IMG/VR virus record: IMGVR_UViG_3300046684_000080
Span: 1 to 42,541 of that record
Reading direction: 5' to 3' (one strand)
DNA: 42,541 nt
Source: a virus
Under the pieces are notes generated by a model. It saw nothing but the letters and a program-made list of their open reading frames with translations. It was not told the DNA's origin and ran no database searches. This document shows, piece by piece, positions 1 through 6,079 of the stretch (its first letter is position 1; the number at the start of each line of letters is the position of its first letter). The position numbers were made by a program, and so were the translations under genes.

Positions 1-110
1 AACCTTTCTACTACATTGTCACCTTGAATCAAAACAAACTTCCCTTCATCAGCGAGAAGATTAGAAAGCTCGCGCTGGTAGGTTACGAGCTCTTTCTCAA
101 GAGCAGCCAT
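1..110 (-). CDS. Partial small protein (3' end outside window), DUF5678-like guess
   Basis: An open frame starts with ATG at 110 and runs off the left edge, giving 36 codons without a stop (MAALEKELVTYQ..., later GKFVLIQGD). GGAGA lies about 7 nt upstream of the ATG, a good ribosome binding site. The readable part resembles the start of short widespread proteins of the DUF5678 kind, whose role is unknown; this is from memory of the pattern and is weak. It could be host DNA flanking the prophage or a terminal accessory gene. Confidence 0.55.
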   Translation of the reverse strand, partial: MAALEKELVTYQRELSNLLADEGKFVLIQGDNVVER

Positions 111-303
111 GATGATCTCCTATTGAATACTCAGTGCGACCGAGACTCAGGTATGTTAGCACTCTCACATACAGTCAAATGTTAGAAAAGGGACGGACAT
201 TACCCTTACTTCAACCGATGCGCAGGTTCTGTACCCGTCCCTTTTTGCGGAGTGGACACTGGACTCTCGATGTGCATACTTGATCGGACAGCGGTGGCGA
301 TGA
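111..303. other. Intergenic region with an 11-bp inverted repeat
   Basis: No gene is seen here. It holds a 6-bp inverted repeat (GTATGT at 151-156, ACATAC at 167-172) and the longer repeat listed separately at 186-246. It is a candidate for the junction between phage and flanking DNA, but no attachment core could be identified. Confidence 0.4.
186..246. repeat. Inverted repeat with 38-nt spacer, possible bidirectional terminator
   Basis: AAAAGGGACGG at 186-196 is the exact reverse complement of CCGTCCCTTTT starting at 235, and the right arm runs on to T at 246. The arms are flanked by A and T runs as in a bidirectional intrinsic terminator, although the 38-nt loop is long. It lies between two minus-strand genes. 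Confidence 0.45.
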
Positions 304-537
304 TCAGTCAGGCGCGCCGGGCGCCATGTACGGTAGGACTTCATCCCTCGCGACGCCGAGCAGCTCGAGCGCGCGGCGCAGTTCCTCGATCTGCGCGCTG
401 AAGTTCAGACGGACCTGCTCCCCTTCCGAGTCCGCCGTCATTCCGTGATGCACGACTAGCGCGTGCAGCGCGACGTTCAATGCTCGCGCGATCTGACCGT
501 CCCTGCCGGGATCATTGAATATCGGGTTCGTTTTCAT
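304..537 (-). CDS. Hypothetical protein, 77 aa
   Basis: Not recognised. A small soluble, mostly helical protein without membrane segment or cysteines. AGGAGG sits 6 nt before the ATG at 537, which strongly supports the start. It is divergent from the plus-strand gene at 594, with a 56-nt gap that must hold any promoters for both. It lies in the accessory end of the phage beyond the lysis genes, so it is probably an accessory gene. Confidence 0.65.
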   Translation of the reverse strand: MKTNPIFNDPGRDGQIARALNVALHALVVHHGMTADSEGEQVRLNFSAQIEELRRALELLGVARDEVLPYMAPGAPD

Positions 538-593
538 ATCCGCCTCCTGCGTCTGTCGCTACACTTTCAGCAACCATCGTTCCGGAGACGGCT

Positions 594-890
594 ATGACCT
601 TTGACGAATTCACTGTCCAGCTTGCTGATGTTTTGCGCGCGCAGCCGCCAGGCACGAGCGCAGAACTTACGGAAGACATCTCCGCCTACTGGAATGGGAG
701 CCGCGTGATCTACGCGTTCCTGTGCGAGCATGGATCCGGGCGGATCGAGGAGGAATTCGATCCAGAGGATTACATCTGGGCAGAATGGTCGCCCGATTTC
801 GTCCAGTGGCTCGACGATCCGAAATTCGGTGTGCGGCCGGAGATCCTGGACTGGCTGAAAGAGCCTGCCCCGCCCGCCGGCAATTCCTGA
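594..890 (+). CDS. Hypothetical acidic protein, 98 aa
   Basis: Not recognised. Acidic protein rich in Asp, Glu and Trp (for example DPEDYIWAEWSPDFVQWLDD), without signal peptide. GGAG lies 7 nt upstream of the ATG. The stop is 5 nt before the ATG of the ligase gene, so the two are probably co-transcribed and translationally linked. The position at the end of the phage late region and the opposite strand to the late operon fit an accessory (moron) pair. Confidence 0.7.
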   Translation: MTFDEFTVQLADVLRAQPPGTSAELTEDISAYWNGSRVIYAFLCEHGSGRIEEEFDPEDYIWAEWSPDFVQWLDDPKFGVRPEILDWLKEPAPPAGNS

Positions 891-895
891 CGATC

Positions 896-1567
896 ATGCT
901 GTCAGCGCCGCTTATCGAGGCCGCCGACTTGATGCTGGCGACGCTTCGCCCGCGTGTTTTCTCGGACAAGGCTTTTCTATACGAGCTCAAGTACGACGGC
1001 TATCGATGCCTGGTGCGAAAAACCGGAGCGAGCGTCGATCTGATTAGCCGAGCCGGCAATTTGCTGAATCCTTCCTTTCCGGACATTGTCGCAGCCGTCA
1101 CCGCAGTGCCTGGCGACTTTACGTTCGACGCGGAGTTGACGGTCGACGAAGCCAACGGGAGATCATCTTTCGAGTGGCTCAGACGGCGCGCTGTAACGAA
1201 GCTCCCGATGCGCGTGCGTGCGGCCGTTGCCCGGCACCCGGCGCGCCTGTACCTATTCGACGCACTGTCAGTCGGCGGTGAAGACCTGCGCGAGTTACCG
1301 CTTGTCGAGCGCAAGAACTACCTACGCGATGCGTTCGGGGACACAAATACCCTGATTTACGCAACCGGCATCGTAGGCGCTGGCGAATGGGTATTCGAGC
1401 AGGCGAAAGGCCTTGATCTGGAGGGTATGGTCGCCAAACGCATGTCGTCGCCGTACCGGAGCGGCAGATCCCCAGACTGGTTGAAAATTAAGAACCCGCG
1501 CTACAGCCGCCCGGCCGCGCTGGGTTGGGGCCGCGAGGAACCGACGGTGCAGGAAGCTGCCCCCTGA
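896..1567 (+). CDS. Minimal ATP-dependent DNA ligase (adenylation domain only)
   Basis: A 223-aa nucleotidyltransferase of the ATP-dependent DNA ligase type. Motif I is ELKYDGYR, with the Lys that would be adenylated. Motif III is FDAELTVD, IIIa is LYLFDALSV, IV is EGMVAKR and V is WLKIKNP. The sequence most resembles the ligase part of LigD-type proteins. Ligases of this class normally carry a C-terminal OB domain after motif V; here only about 20 residues follow, so the OB fold is missing. I chose ATG 896 because the open frame upstream overlaps the preceding gene and the fold starts here. The stop abuts the stop of the convergent Rz gene. It may seal nicks, or need a partner for DNA binding; activity is inferred. 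Confidence 0.88.
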   Translation: MLSAPLIEAADLMLATLRPRVFSDKAFLYELKYDGYRCLVRKTGASVDLISRAGNLLNPSFPDIVAAVTAVPGDFTFDAELTVDEANGRSSFEWLRRRAVTKLPMRVRAAVARHPARLYLFDALSVGGEDLRELPLVERKNYLRDAFGDTNTLIYATGIVGAGEWVFEQAKGLDLEGMVAKRMSSPYRSGRSPDWLKIKNPRYSRPAALGWGREEPTVQEAAP

Positions 1568-2113
1568 CTACTTCTCGATGTACCCCTGAGCCTGCATAGC
1601 GCGGACGTATGCCTGGAGCGCGGTGAGCTTATCAATTTCTGCCTGATCGTCTGCCACTACCTTGAAAACGCTGCTTGCAACCTGGCCGTCGAGGTATCCA
1701 TAGGCGGCGGCACCATAAGAGCGGCCGGGGGAGGCGGGGCTTTGATCTGCGACGGCGGGAGAACAATCGGCGACCCTGACGCGCATGCGGTCAACACCAG
1801 CGGCGAGGCGAGCACGATAGTCGAGAGAATCTTGCGCATGTTTTGATACCTCATCGTTGAATGATTTCTCGATGGCCGCGACCTTCCCTTCGGCGGCCTG
1901 TTGATTCGCCAGCGCATCGGCAAGATCCTTCGCCGAGGCCGCATTGATCTTGTCCACTACCTGCTTTGCCTGCGCTTCGCCAGCGCGGGCCGCGTCGATC
2001 TCAAGGTGAAGCGTGACGATGTAGCCGGCCAGCGCGAGCGCGCACGCGACCATCAGCGCAGCTTTCAAGTGCTCTGCGACAAACCGAAGAGCCGTCGGAA
2101 TGAATGCGAACAT
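1568..2113 (-). CDS. Rz: i-spanin (Rz-like)
   Basis: Inner-membrane subunit of the spanin complex that disrupts the outer membrane at the last step of lysis. The 181-aa product has one N-terminal membrane segment (about residues 17-36, AALMVACALALAGYIV) followed by a long Ala/Glu/Lys-rich helical periplasmic region, as in Rz proteins. A Rz1 reading frame is nested inside it in another frame, which is the classic spanin arrangement and the strongest evidence. The ATG at 2113 is 1 nt past the TGA of the holin gene, so translation is coupled. The frame could extend upstream, but that would run through the holin. Confidence 0.88.
   Translation of the reverse strand: MFAFIPTALRFVAEHLKAALMVACALALAGYIVTLHLEIDAARAGEAQAKQVVDKINAASAKDLADALANQQAAEGKVAAIEKSFNDEVSKHAQDSLDYRARLAAGVDRMRVRVADCSPAVADQSPASPGRSYGAAAYGYLDGQVASSVFKVVADDQAEIDKLTALQAYVRAMQAQGYIEK
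1657..1839 (-). CDS. Rz1: o-spanin lipoprotein (Rz1-like), nested in Rz
   Basis: A 60-aa lipoprotein encoded entirely inside Rz in a different frame. It begins MRKILSTIVLASPLVLTAC, a lipoprotein signal with lipobox LTAC, followed by a short Pro-rich mature part (PPSQIKAPPPPAAL) as in Rz1 proteins. It should be anchored in the outer membrane and bind Rz across the periplasm. An in-frame ATG 5 codons upstream (MRYQN) is possible, but the charged residues fit the signal better from 1839. Confidence 0.87.
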   Translation of the reverse strand: MRKILSTIVLASPLVLTACASGSPIVLPPSQIKAPPPPAALMVPPPMDTSTARLQAAFSR

Positions 2114-2114
2114 G

Positions 2115-2321
2115 TCACTTCCCCAGTTTCGCGGACAAACCGAGCCCGCCGAGCAACCCGACAGCACCGATCCCGTACGCCTGAAAGTCGAATGCCTTCC
2201 CGAAGACCACGCTGTAGACCTCGAGGCAGAGACCAATTAGGATCACGATCGCGGTCCAGAAGTAGCTCGGCTCGAGCGTCGCATTGTCGTCGCCGGTGAT
2301 GAGTTGGATGAGACGCTTCAT
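2115..2321 (-). CDS. Putative holin, small membrane protein of 68 aa
   Basis: Two hydrophobic segments (about residues 20-40, YFWTAIVILIGLCLEVYSVVF, and 48-65, YGIGAVGLLGGLGLSAKL) separated by a short polar turn. Size and topology fit a class II-type holin, which would permeabilise the inner membrane to trigger lysis. Placement directly before Rz/Rz1 supports this. Its ATG overlaps the TGA of the upstream HNH gene (ATGA) and its own stop precedes the Rz ATG, so HNH, holin and Rz form one coupled unit. Family assignment is by topology and context only. Confidence 0.7.
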   Translation of the reverse strand: MKRLIQLITGDDNATLEPSYFWTAIVILIGLCLEVYSVVFGKAFDFQAYGIGAVGLLGGLGLSAKLGK

Positions 2322-2749
2322 GCTTTCTCCTCGTCGGGCGAGAACACAAAGTCCGCGCGCTGATTGCGCTGCATCACCCAGATCGGATAAGGCAACAGAT
2401 GGATGCCGTGGTCCTTACCGCGGTGATGTTTCGCGCAGAGAACCATCATGTTGTATTCAGAGTCGATGAAATCGGCCGGCTCCGCGAACGACGACCAGTC
2501 GAAACTCGGATGCAGCTCGCGCATCTTGGCGAAGTCGATCCCGCCTGCGTCGGCCCACTCCGCGTGGAAATGGTGCACTTCCCGGCCTTCTTTGCTGCCG
2601 CAGACCCAGCACGGCGTATCGAGAACCGCGACTAGGTGATGCTTCGTCTTGCGGAACAGGGATGACTCGGTGCGCGGGACATGGTCCGGATAGAAGATGT
2701 CGATCGTCATCGACTCGTGCTGCTCGTGTTCGTGGGCGACGTTTGTCAT
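2318..2749 (-). CDS. HNH-type endonuclease-like protein
   Basis: A small zinc-finger nuclease-like protein with CWVC (about residues 49-52), then GREVHHFHAEW and NMMVLCAKHHRGKDHG, the His/Asn/His and second-zinc-ligand pattern of HNH proteins. Such proteins often sit in phage genomes as packaging-linked nucleases or homing enzymes. Here the gene is in the lysis block, coupled to the holin by an ATGA overlap. Start ATG 2749 is a choice; ATG 2710 (MTIDIFYPDH) also fits, and neither has a clear ribosome binding site. A terminator stands just upstream (2762-2782). Confidence 0.75.
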   Translation of the reverse strand: MTNVAHEHEQHESMTIDIFYPDHVPRTESSLFRKTKHHLVAVLDTPCWVCGSKEGREVHHFHAEWADAGGIDFAKMRELHPSFDWSSFAEPADFIDSEYNMMVLCAKHHRGKDHGIHLLPYPIWVMQRNQRADFVFSPDEEKA

Positions 2750-2761
2750 GGGTCGTAAACG

Positions 2762-2782
2762 AAAAAACCGCCCGAAGGCGGT
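2762..2782 (-). terminator. Intrinsic terminator inside the late operon
   Basis: On the minus strand this reads ACCGCC-TTCG-GGCGGT followed by a run of T, a 6-bp stem with a stable TTCG loop. It lies between the fibre-tail adaptor gene and the HNH-holin-spanin genes, so lysis genes downstream need read-through, antitermination or their own promoter. Confidence 0.8.
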
Positions 2783-2806
2783 CGAAGGATGAAATCGTCT
2801 CGGCAA

Positions 2807-3076
2807 CTATCTGTCCATGACGGCGATCGTTATTGAACGGGCATCGGTCCGTCCAGCTGAAGTGATGACTTGGCATTTCACCGGATAGGATTGCCCCGCG
2901 GTGCCTCCAGAGATCCACGCCGAGACACGCGCGTCCGAAATGGTCGAAGAGTCGACGGTAAGCCCGCTCGCAGCAGTCGCCGATGCATCGAGGATCGTTT
3001 CCCCTGCGGCGAGCCAGGCAGTCCAGTCCCATTCGAAATCGAGCACGGCAACGGGGTCTTTCGAAAAACTCTGCAT
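2807..3076 (-). CDS. Phage fibre-tail adaptor-like protein, 89 aa
   Basis: A small all-beta protein. It shares with the short phage fibre-tail adaptor proteins the opening (FSKDPVAVLDFEWDWTAWL), a mid GLTVDSSTISDARVSAW stretch, and a closing TSAGRTDARSITIAV. These are Ig-like proteins thought to connect fibres or spikes to the virion. It lies directly after the repeat-rich protein whose C-terminal repeat often precedes this family. The assignment is from pattern memory; function is inferred. Confidence 0.7.
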   Translation of the reverse strand: MQSFSKDPVAVLDFEWDWTAWLAAGETILDASATAASGLTVDSSTISDARVSAWISGGTAGQSYPVKCQVITSAGRTDARSITIAVMDR

Positions 3077-3096
3077 TTGATCTCCATATGCCGCCT

Positions 3097-4569
3097 CTAT
3101 CGAGAAACGACTTTCAGCCGTGTTTCAGAAACGACGACGAAGCGTCGCGTCTCTGATGCCGTGTATGCCCCACGTGTTTCCGATCGAAAAAGCGACGAAC
3201 GCGTTTCAGAAGAAACGATCGCGACTCGATTTTCAGGAACGACGGCGATGCGCAACGGCGGTGCCGAGCGAGAGAATCTCGATGTCGCGAAGATCGTTCC
3301 TGTGACACCCGCCAGCACCCCTGACAACGCCACGCTCATACTCACCGCGCCAGCGAGATGACCGGACACGCCCGCCAGCTGGCCGGCAATGCCGCCGGTG
3401 ATCGGCAGGGTGATCGAGCCAGCGAGTGAACCAGTCACCCCCGCCAACGTGCCATATATGGCACCTGTCAGACCGGTGAGGGAGTTGCCGCTGAAGGCGC
3501 CGGTGAGATTCGCGAGCGTGCCGCTGATCGAGGCCGACAGTACCGGCGTGGCCGAGATCGCGCCCGACACCCCGCCGAGCGTGCCGCTGAATGCGCCCGG
3601 TATCGACTCGACGGCAGCGAGTGCCCCGCTCACCCCAGCGAGGCTTCCGCCGATCGCTGCGCCGAGTGTTTCCCCGGCTGTGATCGCGCCACTCGCGCCC
3701 GAGAGCGTCCCGCTGATCGCCGCGGCTAAAGTTTGCGCCGCCGAGATCGAGCCGGCGACACCCGCCAGCGTTCCGGTCAGCGCGCCCGCGACGAGCTCGG
3801 CGCCGATGATCGAGCCCGAGACGCCGCCCAGAGTGCCGCCGATCGCCGCCGACAGCGACTCAGCGCCCGCGAAGGCGCCGGTGACGCCGGCAAGCGTTCC
3901 CAAGAAAGAACCCGGCAGCGTTTCTGCACCCGAAAAGGCACCAGAAACGCCCGCCAGCGTGCCCGCGAGCGTGCCGGTCACAGCCGCCACTGATGTCGTG
4001 TACGCCGCCGCCTCAAGCCACGCCTGCCCCGCGCTGGCGAGCAGGCCGGTGATCGTGATTGCGAGCGTCAGCGTCTGCCCGGCAGAATTCGCCGAGTAGG
4101 TGATCGTCGTTTTCTGATAGGCCGGGTTGCCCGAGTTGCCTGTCGTGTTGAGCGTCAGGTCGGCGGCGCTGCCGTCCGACAGGTGCGCGACGATCCGGCC
4201 GGGCGCGCTGTACGTTCCCCACCATATGTCGAGCGTGCGGGTGCTCGTGTCGGCCGGCGCAGTGAAGGCGATGCCCTGCCCCGCTGCCGGCGTCGCCGGG
4301 CTGACGATGATGCCCTGCGTGACAGAGCCGCTCGCGGCAGGCGCGCCGTCCGACCATGCGATCGTGTAGCCGATGCCGCTGAAGCTGTCTTTCGTCAGCG
4401 TGCCGGTGCCAACCGTAGTCGGCAAGCCGAAGGCGGAGCCGCCCCCGCTCTTACGGTTCGGCGCGGTCCACGATTGCGGGAATTGAATCCAGTCCGTGCG
4501 GGCGGGCGAACTGAGATTGAATGTCTCCGTGCCCGCCTGGACGGCATTCGAGCCGGAAAGAGCGCCCAC
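3097..4569 (-). CDS. Repeat-rich virion protein with Gly-rich 21-aa repeats and SETR 9-aa repeats
   Basis: A 490-aa protein in three parts. Residues 1-200 are a beta-rich domain (contains DIWWGTYSAPGRIVAHL). Residues about 203-430 are some eleven copies of a 21-residue repeat, consensus GTLAGVSGAxxxAExLxxAxx, with two copies of 23. Residues 445-490 are four to five copies of a 9-residue repeat starting SETR or PENR. The start is GTG with AAGGGGG 5 nt upstream. Similar xxVPAENR-type tandem tails occur in phage proteins next to fibre-tail adaptors. A surface-exposed or fibre-associated structural role is likely but inferred; it could also be a displayed adhesin-like protein. Confidence 0.75.
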   Translation of the reverse strand: MGALSGSNAVQAGTETFNLSSPARTDWIQFPQSWTAPNRKSGGGSAFGLPTTVGTGTLTKDSFSGIGYTIAWSDGAPAASGSVTQGIIVSPATPAAGQGIAFTAPADTSTRTLDIWWGTYSAPGRIVAHLSDGSAADLTLNTTGNSGNPAYQKTTITYSANSAGQTLTLAITITGLLASAGQAWLEAAAYTTSVAAVTGTLAGTLAGVSGAFSGAETLPGSFLGTLAGVTGAFAGAESLSAAIGGTLGGVSGSIIGAELVAGALTGTLAGVAGSISAAQTLAAAISGTLSGASGAITAGETLGAAIGGSLAGVSGALAAVESIPGAFSGTLGGVSGAISATPVLSASISGTLANLTGAFSGNSLTGLTGAIYGTLAGVTGSLAGSITLPITGGIAGQLAGVSGHLAGAVSMSVALSGVLAGVTGTIFATSRFSRSAPPLRIAVVPENRVAIVSSETRSSLFRSETRGAYTASETRRFVVVSETRLKVVSR

Positions 4570-4578
4570 AGAACCCCC

Positions 4579-4974
4579 TTACGCGTTACCTTCGTTGAGC
4601 ACGCCCGAGCTGATCTGCACCGTCGCGTTCGTGACCACCGAAGTCGTCGGCATCTGGACAATGCCCGTTCCGGCGGCGACGGTGCTCACATCGAAGTCGG
4701 CGACGAAGGTGCCGCCCGAAGTCGTCAGCCGCGCCCACGTCGCCGTGCCAGTCGCGCCTGCTGTCGCGCTGCCGATCGCGTTGAACGTCAGCACGCCGCT
4801 CGCGACCGTGCCGAGCACCGACGCGCAAGTGTGCGCCGACAGCGCGGCCGTGACGGCGCCGCCGGTGGCAGGCTGCGTGCCGCTGTAGAGCGTGAGGATT
4901 GCGTTCGCGCCAGCGGCCGTGACGATGGCGGAGAGGCGCGAATTGCGCACGGCTGCAGAAAGGCCGATGTTCAT
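4579..4974 (-). CDS. Phage structural-region hypothetical protein, 131 aa
   Basis: Small Ala/Gly/Thr-rich all-beta protein (AGANAILTLYSGTQPATGG near residue 22), a pattern seen in uncharacterised virion-associated proteins that precede fibre proteins. I chose ATG 4974 because the longer open frame upstream crosses a terminator hairpin and the end of the endolysin gene. Its stop is 9 nt before the GTG of the repeat-rich protein, so the two are likely translated from the same message. A virion role is inferred from position only. Confidence 0.7.
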   Translation of the reverse strand: MNIGLSAAVRNSRLSAIVTAAGANAILTLYSGTQPATGGAVTAALSAHTCASVLGTVASGVLTFNAIGSATAGATGTATWARLTTSGGTFVADFDVSTVAAGTGIVQMPTTSVVTNATVQISSGVLNEGNA

Positions 4975-4994
4975 AGAGAGGAGCCCCAGAAATG

Positions 4995-5016
4995 AAAAAG
5001 CCCGCGCGCGGCGGGC
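4995..5016 (-). terminator. Intrinsic terminator after the endolysin gene
   Basis: Minus strand: GCCCGC, 5-nt loop, GCGGGC, then TTTTT (plus-strand A run 4995-4999). A clean 6-bp GC stem, 25 nt after the endolysin stop, again within what is otherwise one minus-strand gene series. Confidence 0.8.
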
Positions 5017-5041
5017 GAAAACTTCGTCGATTGCTCGACGG

Positions 5042-5659
5042 TCACGCAATTCCGAATGCTCGCTTCGCCGCGCCGTAGAGCGCGAGCCGTTGCGCAGCGC
5101 CGTTCGTGCCGCCGTTGATAACGCGAGTGATGCGATCGAACTGCCCAACGTCCGCATAGCCGTTCAGATAATGGTTCGCCCACCACCAGGCAGAAGCCAA
5201 CGCCGCGTCGGCCGGCTGTTCGAGCAACTCCGGATGCGCGATCAGATCAAGGTCGATGCCGATGCTCGCGAGCTGGTAATTCCGACGGCCGGTGATTTGG
5301 AGGCATGCGCGGCCGCGATACTTCCAACCGTCACCGCTCGCCTCATCGCCGTTCCCGTTCCGGTTCGCATATGCGCGATTCGCGATGCGCTCGGGCTGAC
5401 GCGCATACTTCGCAGCGTCGGCCTCGGTGAAGTGCGAAGGAAACGTCGACAGAAGCCCCGGCGCCCCATAGTTCAGGTTCTCGACCAGAGCCGTCAGCCC
5501 GGCGCTCTCATGCCCGATCTGAGCGAGGAACGCGGCCATGCGAAGCGGCGTGTTGATAGCAAATCGATCGCACGCGGCCTGAAGCGGCTCAATCCACTGC
5601 GCCGCGCGCAGCTGCGTCGCGCCGGTCGCAGCGGAGATGATGTTGGAAGTAAGATTCAT
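5042..5659 (-). CDS. Endolysin, glycoside hydrolase family 19 type
   Basis: A 205-aa soluble chitinase-class lysozyme that cleaves the glycan strands of peptidoglycan. Signature stretches are MAAFLAQIGHESAG with the likely general acid Glu51, a second Glu at about 60 (LVENLNYG), then GDGWKYRGRACLQITGRRNY and ASAWWWANHYLNGYAD, all typical of GH19 phage endolysins. There is no signal peptide, so export depends on a holin. The ATG at 5659 overlaps the TGA of the upstream membrane protein (ATGA). A frame extension of four codons is less likely. A terminator follows. Confidence 0.92.
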   Translation of the reverse strand: MNLTSNIISAATGATQLRAAQWIEPLQAACDRFAINTPLRMAAFLAQIGHESAGLTALVENLNYGAPGLLSTFPSHFTEADAAKYARQPERIANRAYANRNGNGDEASGDGWKYRGRACLQITGRRNYQLASIGIDLDLIAHPELLEQPADAALASAWWWANHYLNGYADVGQFDRITRVINGGTNGAAQRLALYGAAKRAFGIA

Positions 5660-5952
5660 AGCTCGGGCCACTTCCCGTTGCGAATCGCCATGAATGCGCC
5701 GATCGGAGCAAGGATGTAACTAGCCCACTTCGCCACCTTGCCGAGCACACCGAGGAAGCGAATCCCTCCCTGCATGACATCGAACATCTGCACGATGCCC
5801 TCCGTCGACGTAGCCACTTTCTGTGTGAGATCAGTATTCGTCTGGATCGCGAGATCCTGGCTGCTCAATCGTAAATTCAAAGCCTCGAATTGCTTGACAA
5901 CGCTCGCGCGGAACTCGTCTTCGGGCATGTCCATGATTTTGGAGGATTCCAT
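5656..5952 (-). CDS. Putative holin-like membrane protein, 98 aa
   Basis: A helical N-terminal part (MDMPEDEFRASVVKQFEAL, then polar residues suited to oligomerisation) is followed by one membrane segment near the C-terminus (about 69-90, GVLGKVAKWASYILAPIGAFMA) and a short tail. The same layout occurs in one-membrane-segment phage proteins next to GH19 endolysins. It is coupled to the endolysin by an ATGA overlap. It may be the holin, with the 2115-2321 protein as a second holin or antiholin; sequence alone does not decide. Confidence 0.65.
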   Translation of the reverse strand: MESSKIMDMPEDEFRASVVKQFEALNLRLSSQDLAIQTNTDLTQKVATSTEGIVQMFDVMQGGIRFLGVLGKVAKWASYILAPIGAFMAIRNGKWPEL

Positions 5953-5969
5953 TGGGCCCCGGAAATAGG

Positions 5970-5989
5970 AAAAGCCGCCCGGGGGCGGC
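5970..5989 (-). terminator. Intrinsic terminator upstream of the lysis pair
   Basis: Minus strand: GCCGCC-CCCG-GGCGGC followed by TTTT. It ends minus-strand transcription before the holin-like and endolysin genes and lies at the left edge of the moron insertion. Confidence 0.7.
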
Positions 5990-6040
5990 CGTTGGTCAAA
6001 TCGTTTCTTATGATTGACTTAATAGCGTCTAAACGAGGCT

Positions 6041-6049
6041 TGATATACT
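6041..6049 (+). promoter_or_regulatory. Extended -10 promoter of the glycosidase moron
   Basis: TGATATACT is an extended -10 element (TG-N-TATACT). No good -35 lies 16-18 nt upstream, as is common for extended -10 promoters; a TTGACT at 6014-6019 is too far. Predicted start is near 6056, about 25 nt before the ATG. It would allow expression in the lysogen, independently of the late operon on the other strand. Confidence 0.55.
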
Positions 6050-6079
6050 GCGACGCCCACACAATCGAAGCAGAGCCTA

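Noticed and set aside
6014-6019. TTGACT as -35 of the glycosidase promoter
   Set aside because: It is 24 nt from TATACT, too far for a sigma70 spacer; the extended -10 explains the site better.
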